Assembly: GCF_028622875.1 (NCBI RefSeq)
Contig: NZ_CP117709.1
Coordinates: 1,736,001 to 1,800,000 of the forward strand
Length of the DNA stretch: 64,000 bases
Reading direction: 5' to 3'
DNA from: Streptomyces sp. MMBL 11-1
GTDB lineage: Bacteria > Actinomycetota > Actinomycetes > Streptomycetales > Streptomycetaceae
Each line of letters begins with the position of its first letter. The first letter of the stretch is position 1. Made by a program: the position numbers and the translations under genes. Shown here piece after piece: positions 19,107 to 30,871 of this stretch. A model generated the notes under the pieces. The model was given only the letters and a program-made list of their open reading frames with translations, was not told the origin of the DNA and ran no database searches.

Positions 19107-19125
19107 GTGAGGCTAACCTAACCTT
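19107..19125 (-). promoter_or_regulatory. Iron box (DmdR/IdeR-type) upstream of bfd
   Basis: On the minus strand this reads AAGGTTAGGTTAGCCTCAC, close to the actinobacterial DmdR1/IdeR/DtxR consensus TTAGGTTAGSCTMACCTAA. It lies about 50 bases upstream of the bfd ATG. By analogy, iron-loaded DmdR would repress bfd. Confidence 0.85.
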
Positions 19126-19162
19126 ACCCGCCGCTCAACCGGCGGAAAAGCCCGGATACGCC

Positions 19163-19197
19163 TGTGGGGCACGGATCACATGGATCCGTGCCCCACA
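19163..19197 (-). terminator. Terminator of the DAHP synthase gene
   Basis: A perfect 15-bp stem (19163-19177 with 19183-19197) and a 5-base loop, 34 bases downstream of the DAHP synthase stop codon. No U-tract. Confidence 0.8.
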
Positions 19198-19231
19198 CGT
19201 GCGACTGCCGGGAACGCTCCCGGCCTGCCGA

Positions 19232-22772
<3,541 letters not shown>

Positions 22773-22787
22773 TCCGGGCGGGGAGCC

Positions 22788-23783
22788 TCAGCTCCTCGGC
22801 ACGAGGACGTTCTCGCTCGTGCGGCGGGCCAGGTAGTCGGTGACGTTCCTGACGGTCGCCTCGACGATCTGGCCCACCGCGTCCTCGGTGTAGTACGCCT
22901 GGTGGGAGGTGACGACGACGTTGGGGAAGGTCACCAGCCGGGCGAGGGTGTCGTCGTCGATGCCCTCCAGGGACTTGTCGAGGAAGAACAGCCCCGCCTC
23001 CGCCTCGTACACGTCGAGTCCGACGCCGAGGAAGCGGCCCGCGCGCAACTCGGTGACCAGGGCGGCGGTGTCGATGAGGCCGCCCCGGCTGGAGTTGACG
23101 AGGATCGCGTCGTCCTTCATCGCCTTGAGGGCGGCCTTGTCGACGATGTGGTGGGTACTGGGCAGCAGCGGCACGTGCAGGCTGATCAGGTCGGCCTCGG
23201 CGAACAGCCGCTCCTTGTCGACGTACTCCATGCCCAGCTCGACGCAGGCCGGGTTCCGGGCCACGTCCCAGCCGAGCAGCCTCATGCCGAAGCCGTGGGC
23301 GATCCGGGTGAAGGCCTCGCCGATCTTCCCGGTGCCGAGCACCCCGACGGTCCGGCCGCGCATGTCCCGGCCGAGCAGCCCGTCCAGCCGGAAGTCGAAG
23401 TCCCGGGTGCGGCTCGCGGCGCGGATGATGCGCCGGTTGACGGCCATGGCGAGCGTCCAGGCGAATTCGGCGACCGAGTACGGGGAGTAGGACGAGACCC
23501 GGGCGACGCGCAGCGCGAGGCGCTCGGCGACCTCCAGGTCGATGTTGTTGAAGCCGGTGGAGCGCTGGGCGATCATCTGCGTGCCGCCCGCGGCGAGCGT
23601 CTGGAGTACCGGGGAGCCGAGGTCGGCGTTGACGCTGGTGGAGATGATCTCGTGGCCGGCCGCGATGGGGGCGGTGTCCCGGTTCAGGAAGACGTCCAGG
23701 CAGCGGACGTCGTGCAGCCCCTCGAAGGCCTTCTCGATCAGGGGCTTCTCGTCGGACTGCACACCGAAGGCCAGGATTTCCAC
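22788..23783 (-). CDS. D-lactate dehydrogenase-type 2-hydroxyacid dehydrogenase
   Basis: A 331-residue NAD-dependent dehydrogenase. GTG at 23783 has CGGGAGT five bases upstream and gives the normal family length. NAD-binding motif VGVLGTGKIGEAFTRIAHGFG; catalytic Arg in NSSRGGLIDTAAL; the HQAYYTEDA segment near the C terminus carries the catalytic His; GLDVYEAEAGLFF, with the Tyr-Glu-X-E and FF pair, is characteristic of bacterial D-lactate dehydrogenases (LdhA group). Convergent with trpEG, ending 15 bases from it. Confidence 0.93.
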   Translation of the reverse strand: MEILAFGVQSDEKPLIEKAFEGLHDVRCLDVFLNRDTAPIAAGHEIISTSVNADLGSPVLQTLAAGGTQMIAQRSTGFNNIDLEVAERLALRVARVSSYSPYSVAEFAWTLAMAVNRRIIRAASRTRDFDFRLDGLLGRDMRGRTVGVLGTGKIGEAFTRIAHGFGMRLLGWDVARNPACVELGMEYVDKERLFAEADLISLHVPLLPSTHHIVDKAALKAMKDDAILVNSSRGGLIDTAALVTELRAGRFLGVGLDVYEAEAGLFFLDKSLEGIDDDTLARLVTFPNVVVTSHQAYYTEDAVGQIVEATVRNVTDYLARRTSENVLVPRS

Positions 23784-23856
23784 GGGTACTCCCGAGCTGT
23801 TTCCGCGGGCGGGGCCGGACACCGCGAATATACGGCCCCGCCCGCGGACCCGCCGG

Positions 23857-24579
23857 TCAGACGTCGTCGAGGCCGCGCTCGATGGCGTACCGCACGAGCT
23901 CCACACGGTTGTGCAGCTGGAGCTTGCCGAGGGTGTTCTGCACGTGGTTCTGCACGGTGCGGTGCGAGATGACCAGGCGTTCGGCGATCTGCTTGTACGA
24001 GAGGCCCTTGGCGACCAGCCGCAGCACCTCGGTCTCCCGGTCGGTGAGCTGCGGGGCCTTGGGCTCGTCCGACGCCGCGGGCACGGGGTCGGAGGCGAGC
24101 CGGCGGTACTCGCCGAGGACCAGGCCCGCGAGGCCCGGGGTGAAGACCGGGTCGCCGGCGGCGGTGGAGCGGACGGCGTCGGTCAGCTCCTGGGTGGAGG
24201 CGGACTTCAGCAGATAGCCGGTGGCCCCGGATTTCACCGCCTCCAGGACGTCGGCGTGCTCGCCGCTCGCGGAGAGGACCAGGACCCGCAGGCCCGGGTG
24301 GGAGCCGACGAGTTCCTTGCAGACCTGGACGCCGGGCATGCCGGGGAGGTTCAGGTCGAGGACGAGGACGTCCGGGTTCGCGGCCCTGGCCCGGCGGACC
24401 GCCTGCGGGCCGTCCCCGGCGGTCGCGACGACGTCGAAGCCGGACTCGGCCAGGTCGCGGGCGACCGCGTCGCGCCACATGGGGTGGTCGTCGACGACCA
24501 TGACCTTGATGGGGCTGCCGGTGGCCCCCTGCTCGTCCTGTGCCGTGTTTTCTGCGTGTGCCGCGTTCCGTGTACTCAT
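23857..24579 (-). CDS. NarL/LuxR-type response regulator
   Basis: A 240-residue regulator. Receiver domain: IKVMVVDDHPMWRDAVARD, phosphoacceptor Asp in VLVLDLNLPGMPG, Thr/Ser in VLVLSASGE, Lys in GATGYLLKSAS. Output domain: LTDRETEVLRLVAKGLSYKQ and ISHRTVQNHVQNTLGKLQLH, a GerE/LuxR helix-turn-helix. The ATG overlaps the kinase stop by ATGA, so the two are translationally coupled. Target genes cannot be read here. Confidence 0.96.
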   Translation of the reverse strand: MSTRNAAHAENTAQDEQGATGSPIKVMVVDDHPMWRDAVARDLAESGFDVVATAGDGPQAVRRARAANPDVLVLDLNLPGMPGVQVCKELVGSHPGLRVLVLSASGEHADVLEAVKSGATGYLLKSASTQELTDAVRSTAAGDPVFTPGLAGLVLGEYRRLASDPVPAASDEPKAPQLTDRETEVLRLVAKGLSYKQIAERLVISHRTVQNHVQNTLGKLQLHNRVELVRYAIERGLDDV

Positions 24580-25829
24580 CGGGCCGTGCCTGCCTTCCCC
24601 CGGGAAACCTTCGGTGCTTTCGGAACCTTCAACTCGACCTCGCACCCCTGTCCGGGCACCGAGATCAGCTCTGCCGTGCCGCCCAGGTCGCGCAGGCGGC
24701 CCCGGATGGACAGTGCGACCCCGAGCCGCCCCTCCCCCTCCGCCTGGGCGAGCCGCCCTTCCGGGATGCCGGGGCCGTCGTCCCGGACGGTGACGATCAC
24801 CTCGTCCGGTTCGTCCTCGACCAGGATCCACGCCTGGGCGTCCGGGCCCGCGTGCACGGTCACGTTGTCCAGGGCGGCGCTGACGGCGGCGGCCAGCTCC
24901 CGGGCCGACTCGGCGGGGAGCAGCACCGGAGCGCCCGGCTCCGCGAAGCTCGTCCGGGATCCCGCGTGCGGGGCGAGCAGGGCCCGCAGGTCGCAGGTGG
25001 CCCCGTCGCCGGAGCCCTGGCCGTCGTCCACGTCGACCGTGCGGACCACGGCTCCTTCGGCGGCGTCCTCGGAGACCCGGGTCGGTGGGACCAGGCCGCT
25101 GGAGACGAGGGTGCGCAGGGCGACCTCCTGTTCCCCGGCCATCCGGCCCAGCTCGGCCGCCTCGCCGCCGATCGCGGTCCCCCGGCGCTGGACCATGGCG
25201 AGGACCTGGAGCACGCTGTCGTGGATGTCGCGGGCGAGCCGTTCGCGTTCGCGGGTGGTGGCCTCGATCTCCAGGGCGCGGGCGAGGGTGCGCTCACTGG
25301 CGCGGGCGACCTCGACGACGTACCCGATGGCGATGGAGGCGACCCACACCAGCAGGACGTTGTGGTAGGTGTCCCGGCTGGGCTCGCCGCGCTGGATGAT
25401 GTTGGCGGCGGCGACGAAGGTGGAGGCGAAGGCCGCCCACCGCCAGCCGCCCTTGATCGCGAAGGCGAGGACCGAGCCGGCCGTCCAGATCGACGGGAGC
25501 GTCGGGCCGTCGAACGACTGCGCGTCGAAGTCGGCGAGCGGGGTGAGCAGGATGCCGGTCAGGGCGACGACCAGGTCCGCGACGAGGAAGCGTTTGGTGC
25601 AGCTCGCCGCCGAGCGGACCTTGGGCAGGGTGGCGAGTGTCCAGACGAAGAGGAACGCCAGATAGGCGACGGCGACCCAGGGCCGCTCGAACCTCTGCTG
25701 CCCGAAGTCGTCCTTCCCGAAGATCGCGAGCAGCACCGCGTAGATCATCGTCATGACGCGGTAACCCGTCAGCGCGCGCCACAGCGGCAGCTCGACCGAC
25801 ATCCTGACGACCCGCTCACGCTTGGCCAT
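24576..25829 (-). CDS. MacS-type sensor histidine kinase (DUF5931 sensor)
   Basis: A 417-residue kinase. N-terminal half: about five membrane segments (residues 22-178) forming a DUF5931-type sensor domain. Dimerisation/phosphoacceptor: ERLARDIHDSVLQVLAMVQR, with the phosphorylated His in RDIHDS. The ATPase domain includes ALDNVTVHAGPDAQ and VTVRDDGPGIPEGRL. It is HisKA_3 type, matching the LuxR-type partner. First gene of a two-gene unit; 33 bases separate it from the acyltransferase upstream. Confidence 0.95.
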   Translation of the reverse strand: MAKRERVVRMSVELPLWRALTGYRVMTMIYAVLLAIFGKDDFGQQRFERPWVAVAYLAFLFVWTLATLPKVRSAASCTKRFLVADLVVALTGILLTPLADFDAQSFDGPTLPSIWTAGSVLAFAIKGGWRWAAFASTFVAAANIIQRGEPSRDTYHNVLLVWVASIAIGYVVEVARASERTLARALEIEATTRERERLARDIHDSVLQVLAMVQRRGTAIGGEAAELGRMAGEQEVALRTLVSSGLVPPTRVSEDAAEGAVVRTVDVDDGQGSGDGATCDLRALLAPHAGSRTSFAEPGAPVLLPAESARELAAAVSAALDNVTVHAGPDAQAWILVEDEPDEVIVTVRDDGPGIPEGRLAQAEGEGRLGVALSIRGRLRDLGGTAELISVPGQGCEVELKVPKAPKVSRGKAGTAR

Positions 25830-25862
25830 GGCCCCACACCCCCCGGACGGTGAACGACGCGG

Positions 25863-26654
25863 TTACGCGCCGGACCGTTCCGTTCCGTTCTCGTCGCTCG
25901 CGGCGGCCTGCTTCCGGTCACGCTTGGCCTCTTCGGCCCTGTCCTTCGCCTCCTGGGCCCTGGCCTTCGCCTCGTCGGCGATCTGGCGCTTGGCGGCGGT
26001 GGCGTAGATGTCCACGTACTCCTGGCCGGAGAGCTTCATGATCTCGTACATGACCTCGTCGGTCACCGAGCGCAGGATGAAGCGGTCGCCGTCCATGCCC
26101 TGGTAGCGGCTGAAGTCCAGCGGCTTGCCGATCCGGATGCCGGGGCGCATCAGCTTGGGCATCACCTGGCCGGGCGGCTGGATCTTCTCGGTGTCGATCA
26201 TGGCGACCGGGATCACGGGCGCTCCGGTGGCCAGCGCGACCCGGGCCAGACCGCCGGGCTTGCCCCGGTAGAGGCGGCCGTCGGGCGAGCGGGTGCCCTC
26301 GGGGTAGATGCCGAAGAGGCCGCCGCTCTCGACGACCTGGATGCCAGCCTTGATCGCCGCCTCGCCCGCGCCGCGGGCTCCGGAGCGGTCGACGGGGAGC
26401 TGGCCGACGCCCTTGAAGAAGGCGGCGGTGAGCTTGCCCTTGACCCCGGGGGCGGTGAAGTACTCGGCCTTGGCGATGAACGTGACCTTGCGGTCCAGCA
26501 CGGCCGGGAGGAAGAACGAGTCGGAGAACGACAGGTGGTTGCTCGCGAGGATCGCCGGACCGCGCTCGGGGATGTTCTCCAGGCCCTCCACCCACGGCCG
26601 GAAGGCGAGCTTCAGGGACCCGCCGATGGAGAACTTCATTGCGCCGTAGATCAA
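25863..26654 (-). CDS. 1-acylglycerol-3-phosphate O-acyltransferase (PlsC-like)
   Basis: A 263-residue acyltransferase. Motif I NHLSFSD, motif II around KVTFIAKAEYF, motif III FGIYPEGTRSPDGRLY, motif IV GAPVIPVAMID. It transfers acyl chains to lysophosphatidate in phospholipid synthesis or acts on a related acceptor. I chose a TTG start at 26654, eight bases after AGGAGG; the next ATG (26639) is too far from it. The last 45 residues are a charged Lys/Glu/Ala helix typical of Streptomyces members. Confidence 0.92.
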   Translation of the reverse strand: MIYGAMKFSIGGSLKLAFRPWVEGLENIPERGPAILASNHLSFSDSFFLPAVLDRKVTFIAKAEYFTAPGVKGKLTAAFFKGVGQLPVDRSGARGAGEAAIKAGIQVVESGGLFGIYPEGTRSPDGRLYRGKPGGLARVALATGAPVIPVAMIDTEKIQPPGQVMPKLMRPGIRIGKPLDFSRYQGMDGDRFILRSVTDEVMYEIMKLSGQEYVDIYATAAKRQIADEAKARAQEAKDRAEEAKRDRKQAAASDENGTERSGA

Positions 26655-26875
26655 CTCGTGTGCCTCCTGTGTGCTGTGGTTGAGACCTTAGCCTGTGAGG
26701 TCGTCGCGGCCTCTGCCCGGCACGGGAAGCCGGGCTCTCCCCGGCGGGCCGTGCGGAGCGGTTCCGGGGGGCGTGACGGCCCTGGTCGGTGTCGGTCCGG
26801 TCGCGTACGGTGAAGTCATCCGTCAAGCACTCCCCCGGATGCCCGCCCGCCCCGTTCCACGAACAGGAGACCCTG

Positions 26876-27655
26876 GTGCCGGTCCTCCCCGGAGCCGAGC
26901 CGTTCCGCCACGAGGGCGGAGAGGTCGGCGTCCTCCTCTGTCATGGCTTCACCGGATCGCCGCAGTCGCTGCGCCCCTGGGCGGACTACCTCGCCGAGCG
27001 CGGGCTGACGGTCTCGCTGCCGCTGCTGCCCGGCCACGGCACCCGCTGGGAGGACATGGCGGTCACCGGCTGGCAGGACTGGTACGCGGAGGTGGACCGG
27101 GAGCTGCGGGTCCTCCGGCGGAAGTGTGAGCGGGTCTTCGTCTTCGGTCTGTCCATGGGCGGCGCGCTGAGCCTGCGGCTCGCGGCCAAGCACGGGGACG
27201 CGATCAGCGGTCTGGTGCTGGTCAATCCGGCCAACAAGGTGCACGGCCTCTCCGCGTACGCGCTGCCGGTGGCCCGTCATCTGGTGCGGACGACCAAGGG
27301 CCTGGCCGACGACATCGCGCTCCCGGGGTCGCACGAGGTCGGCTACGACAGGGTGCCGCTGCACGCCGCGCACTCGGTGCGGAAGTTCTTCCGCCTGGTC
27401 GACGGGGAGCTGCCCCAGGTGACCCAGCCGGTGGTCCTGCTGCACAGCCCGCAGGACCATGTCGTGCCGCCCGCGGACAGCGCGCGGATCCTGAGCCGGA
27501 TCTCCTCCCGGGACGTCTCGGAGATCCTGCTGGAACAGAGCTACCACGTGGCGACGTTGGACCATGATGCGGAGCGGATCTTCGATGAGAGCTACCGGTT
27601 CATCGGCCGTCTCGCACCGAACGTCGGGATGAAGGGGAGCACGTCCGGTGGCTGA
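26876..27655 (+). CDS. Carboxylesterase/monoacylglycerol-lipase-type alpha/beta hydrolase
   Basis: A 259-residue serine hydrolase resembling Geobacillus Est30. Oxyanion motif LLCHGFTGSP, nucleophile elbow FGLSMGGA (Ser), acid in HSPQDHVVPP, and His in SYHVATLDHD. GTG at 26876 follows AGGAGA by five bases. No signal peptide, so cytoplasmic. The stop overlaps the start of the next gene by eight bases, so the two are coupled. Confidence 0.93.
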   Translation: MPVLPGAEPFRHEGGEVGVLLCHGFTGSPQSLRPWADYLAERGLTVSLPLLPGHGTRWEDMAVTGWQDWYAEVDRELRVLRRKCERVFVFGLSMGGALSLRLAAKHGDAISGLVLVNPANKVHGLSAYALPVARHLVRTTKGLADDIALPGSHEVGYDRVPLHAAHSVRKFFRLVDGELPQVTQPVVLLHSPQDHVVPPADSARILSRISSRDVSEILLEQSYHVATLDHDAERIFDESYRFIGRLAPNVGMKGSTSGG

Positions 27656-28358
27656 GCACGACGCGGAACGCACAGGCAGCGACGAGGAGCGCGAACCGCG
27701 CCCCACGGAGTCGGCGGCCGTCCCGGAGGGGACGAGGCCCGAGGGGGCGCGGCCGGAGGGGACCGAGGGAGCGGAGCAGGAGCGGACGGTCGACGAGGAC
27801 GCGGCATGGGCCGCGATCGTCGAGGGGTACGGGGAGGAGCCGCCGGACCCGCCGGGCGCCAAGCCGTTCAAGTCCGTCGAGGACCTGGCCCTGCTGGAGG
27901 ACGATCAGCGCAACGTGGTGGGGCCGAAGGACGGCCCCGCCGGTGGTCCGGCGGACAAGGGGTCCGGCAAGACGCCCCCGAAGCCGCCGGAGAAGAAGCC
28001 GCTCGGCAGCTCCGTGGTGTTCGCGCCCGGCGTCGCCGGTCCCCGTGACTACGAGCTGCCCGAGTCCAAGGACGACGGCGTCGGCGAGCCGGACGACGGG
28101 GACGAGGGCCATTTCGTGCCCCCGGAGCCGCCCCCGCTGCCGGAGGCGGACGTCACGGCGAAGTTCGCGTGGCTCGCGGTGATCGGCGGGCCGGTCCTGA
28201 TGCTCGTCGCGGTGCTGTTCCAGTGGGAGATGACGTGGTGGCTCACCACGCTCTGCGTCGGCGGCTTCCTCGGCGGCTTCGCCACCCTGGTGGCCCGGAT
28301 GCCGCACGACGACGATGACGACACCTACGGCGACCCGGGGCGCGGCGCGGTCGTCTGA
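27648..28358 (+). CDS. Acidic, Pro-rich membrane protein of unknown function
   Basis: A 236-residue protein starting at GTG, overlapping the esterase gene by eight bases. Residues 1-165 are hydrophilic and largely disordered (Glu/Asp/Pro/Lys-rich, with EDAAWAAIVEGYGEEPPDPP and GSSVVFAPGVAGPRDYELP). Two hydrophobic segments follow at about residues 172-190 and 195-213, and the tail is PHDDDDDTYGDPG. I recall similar proteins beside this esterase in other Streptomyces. Function unknown; a membrane anchor or adaptor for the esterase is possible but unproven. Confidence 0.8.
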   Translation: MAEHDAERTGSDEEREPRPTESAAVPEGTRPEGARPEGTEGAEQERTVDEDAAWAAIVEGYGEEPPDPPGAKPFKSVEDLALLEDDQRNVVGPKDGPAGGPADKGSGKTPPKPPEKKPLGSSVVFAPGVAGPRDYELPESKDDGVGEPDDGDEGHFVPPEPPPLPEADVTAKFAWLAVIGGPVLMLVAVLFQWEMTWWLTTLCVGGFLGGFATLVARMPHDDDDDTYGDPGRGAVV

Positions 28359-28407
28359 GGGCTGTCCCGTCATCCCCGGCGGGCGCACGACGACAGCCCC
28401 CCGGGCG

Positions 28408-29169
28408 TCACCCCGCGGGGATTCTGAGGGCGGCCAGGACCGGCAGATGGTCCGTGGCCGCCCTCAGGTCTTCCCCGCTCACACCGTCCAGACCGGTCGG
28501 GACACCGCAGCCGAGCACCTCGATGCCCGGGGTCGCGAAGACGGCGTCGATGCGCTTACGGGGCTCGTCGGGCGGGAACGTCAGCTCGCCGCCCCACGGA
28601 GCGACGGCCCGGCAGTCCTGGAGGGGCCCGGCCAGGCGCCGGAACGCCTCCCCGGTCGGTACGTCGTTGAGGTCGCCGCCCGCCACGGCGTGCTCCACGC
28701 CCATCGCGGCCAGCCGTTCCAGCAGCAGGTCTGCCTGGGCGAGGCGTTCGTCGCGCCGAAGGCTCAGATGGCAGCTCAGCACGCCGAGCCCGGTCCCGGC
28801 GATCCGCACCACGGCGGTGGCGAAGCCCCTGCGGTGCAGGCCGGGGGTGAGCGGCAGCAGGATGTCCTCGGTGCGCTCGACGGCCACCCGCAGCGAGCAC
28901 AGCAGCAGCGGTCCGGCGGCGGTGGCCCCGCCGCTCAGCACCACCAGGCCGCTGCTCTTCGCGAGCCTGGCCGCGGCCTTGCGCCAGCGGAAGAAGCGCG
29001 GGGCCTCCTGGACGAGGACCAGGTCGGGCGCGCAGGCGCGGATGACCCGGGCCAGCGCGGCGGTGTCGTCGTGCATCGACCGGACGTTGTAGCTCAGCAC
29101 TCTGATGACGGCTGAACCGTCCGGCTCGGTACGGGAGTCGGGCAGTGGCGTCAGGACCATGCGGGCCAC
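28408..29169 (-). CDS. Endonuclease/exonuclease/phosphatase-family protein
   Basis: A 253-residue EEP-fold protein. Motifs: VLSYNVRSMHDD (Asn), LVLVQEAPRFF (metal Glu), LGVLSCHLSLRRDERL, VAGGDLNDVPTGE (Asp/Asn), KRIDAVFAT and ATDHLPVLAAL (Asp-His). These are the catalytic residues of Mg-dependent nucleases and phosphodiesterases such as exonuclease III or DNase I. There is no signal peptide, and the substrate (nucleic acid or phospholipid-like) cannot be decided. Probably GTG or ATG start in the VARMVL region. Confidence 0.88.
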   Translation of the reverse strand: MARMVLTPLPDSRTEPDGSAVIRVLSYNVRSMHDDTAALARVIRACAPDLVLVQEAPRFFRWRKAAARLAKSSGLVVLSGGATAAGPLLLCSLRVAVERTEDILLPLTPGLHRRGFATAVVRIAGTGLGVLSCHLSLRRDERLAQADLLLERLAAMGVEHAVAGGDLNDVPTGEAFRRLAGPLQDCRAVAPWGGELTFPPDEPRKRIDAVFATPGIEVLGCGVPTGLDGVSGEDLRAATDHLPVLAALRIPAG

Positions 29170-29239
29170 GATACGACGGACGCCCGCCGCGGCCCCGGAG
29201 GGCGACGACGGGCGTCCGGCAGGTCGTACGAAGCCGTTC

Positions 29240-30181
29240 TCAGCCCTGGCGGGCCAGGTCGGCCGCTCCCACGAGCCCTGCCTTGCCGCCGAGTTGGGCG
29301 GCCAGCACCTGGGCGTGCGGGCGCCATTCGCCGCCGATCAGCCAGCGCCGGAACGACTTGCGGATCGGGTCGAGGACGAGCTCGCCCTCGTCCGACACGC
29401 CGCCGCCGACGATGAAGGCGGACGGGTCGAACAGCGAGGCGAGGTCCGCCAGTCCGGCGCCGGCCCAGCGGGCCAGCTCGCGGAACGAGTCGGTGGCCAC
29501 CGGGTCGCCCTGGCGGGCGGCCTCGCTGATGTGCTTGCCCTCGATGCCGTCCACCGAGCCGTCGCCGAGGCCGAGCAGTACGGCGGCGTTCTCGGGGGTG
29601 GCGTTGGCGCGCTGCTTCGCGTACCGGACGAGGGCGCGGCCGGAGGCGTACTGCTCCCAGCAGCCCTGGCTGCCGCAGCCGCAGAGCAGACCGTCCGGGA
29701 CGACCCGGATGTGGCCGAACTCGGCGGCCACGCCGAAGCGTCCGCGCCGCAGCTTGTTGCCGATGATGATGCCGCCGCCGAGGCCGGTGCCGAGCGTGAT
29801 GCAGATGACGTCGTCGTGCCCCTGGCCGGCCCCGAAGCGATACTCGCCCCAGGCCGCGGCGTTGGCGTCGTTCTCGACGACGACGGGCAGGCCGACGCGC
29901 TGCTCGACCTTGTCCTTGAGCGGCTCGTGACGCCAGTTGATGTTCGGTGCGAAGAGCACGGTGGCGCGCTTGTCGTCGACGTAACCGGCGGCGCCGATGC
30001 CGACGGCCTCCACCTCGTGTCCCTCGCTCGCCCCGGCCACCGCCGCGCAGATCGCGTCGACGATGCCTTCGGCCGTCGGCGGGGTCGCCACCTTGAACGT
30101 CGAGAGGATCCGGCCCTCTTCGTCGACCACTCCAGCCGCGATCTTCGTGCCGCCGATATCGACGCCGATGGTGAGTCCCAT
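29240..30181 (-). CDS. glkA: Glucokinase, ROK family
   Basis: A 313-residue ATP-dependent glucokinase. N-terminal phosphate motif TIGVDIGGTKIAAGVVD; sugar-binding ENDANAAAWGEYRFGAG; ROK zinc signature CGCGSQGCWEQYASG with His in AEFGHIRVV; ICITLGTGLGGGI. In Streptomyces this enzyme also mediates glucose repression. GAGGGA lies before the ATG. The gene is followed downstream by the EEP nuclease and preceded by a DUF5304 gene. Confidence 0.97.
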   Translation of the reverse strand: MGLTIGVDIGGTKIAAGVVDEEGRILSTFKVATPPTAEGIVDAICAAVAGASEGHEVEAVGIGAAGYVDDKRATVLFAPNINWRHEPLKDKVEQRVGLPVVVENDANAAAWGEYRFGAGQGHDDVICITLGTGLGGGIIIGNKLRRGRFGVAAEFGHIRVVPDGLLCGCGSQGCWEQYASGRALVRYAKQRANATPENAAVLLGLGDGSVDGIEGKHISEAARQGDPVATDSFRELARWAGAGLADLASLFDPSAFIVGGGVSDEGELVLDPIRKSFRRWLIGGEWRPHAQVLAAQLGGKAGLVGAADLARQG

Positions 30182-30301
30182 GAATCCCTCAGTTTCGGTC
30201 GAGCCCCGCTAGGGGCAACCGTACCCGAGGGCGTGGCCCGGCCCGGCCGGGGCCGGTGGGTCCCGGCCGATGTGTCCGGCCGGAAACGGCCGGTCGTCCG
30301 T

Positions 30302-30781
30302 TCAGTCCAGGTCGATGCGTTCGGGCCCGGAGGGCCCTTCGTCCCGGGGGTCGGACGGGTCGTCGGCGGCCTTCTTCGAGGGGTCCGCGGGGGTCGTGGT
30401 GCCCGACGCGCCCTCGGTGGTGCGGGTCCAGCGGCTCTCCTGGCCCTCGACCGCGGAGCGGTAGGCGGCCAGCAGCTCGCTGCCCGCGGCGGCGAGGTGG
30501 TCGAAGAGCTGCGGGTTGCGTTCGATGACCGGATCGACGGCGGCCTTCGCCTGCCGGATGGCCTGCTGGACCGCGCCCTGGGCGGCGACGCCCAGCAGCG
30601 GGGCCTGGAGCGAGGAGACCTTGTCGGCGACCGCGTCGACCAGTTTGCGCAGTTCCTCGGCGGCGGATCCGGGCTGGGGCCCGTACTGGGCCCGGCGGCG
30701 GGCCTTCTCGGCCGCGAGGTCCTCGGCGCAGGCGTCGGCCCACGCGTCGCCGTCGACGGGACGATCGGTGGCTTCACTCAT
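30302..30781 (-). CDS. DUF5304 protein
   Basis: A 159-residue protein. The ATG at 30781 is preceded by CAGGAG. The core (residues 8-105) is helical and contains WADACAEDLAAEKARRRAQY, ELRKLVDAVADKVSSLQ and an ELLAAYRSAVEGQ segment, as in the Streptomyces DUF5304 family. The last 45 residues are acidic and disordered, ending GPSGPERIDLD. The function is unknown. Same strand as glkA and the ArsA-like gene. Confidence 0.85.
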   Translation of the reverse strand: MSEATDRPVDGDAWADACAEDLAAEKARRRAQYGPQPGSAAEELRKLVDAVADKVSSLQAPLLGVAAQGAVQQAIRQAKAAVDPVIERNPQLFDHLAAAGSELLAAYRSAVEGQESRWTRTTEGASGTTTPADPSKKAADDPSDPRDEGPSGPERIDLD

Positions 30782-30871
30782 GGCGGACTCCTGCGACGCG
30801 GGGCGGCCGACGGTCGGCCTGCGGTACACGTACCACGTACCACCGACGTTACCCGAATGGCCGCGGGCGGT

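Noticed and set aside
28359..28399. Possible terminator GGGCTGTC...GACAGCCC between the membrane protein and the nuclease gene
   Set aside because: Only 8 bp with a 25-base loop and no other support; too weak to list.
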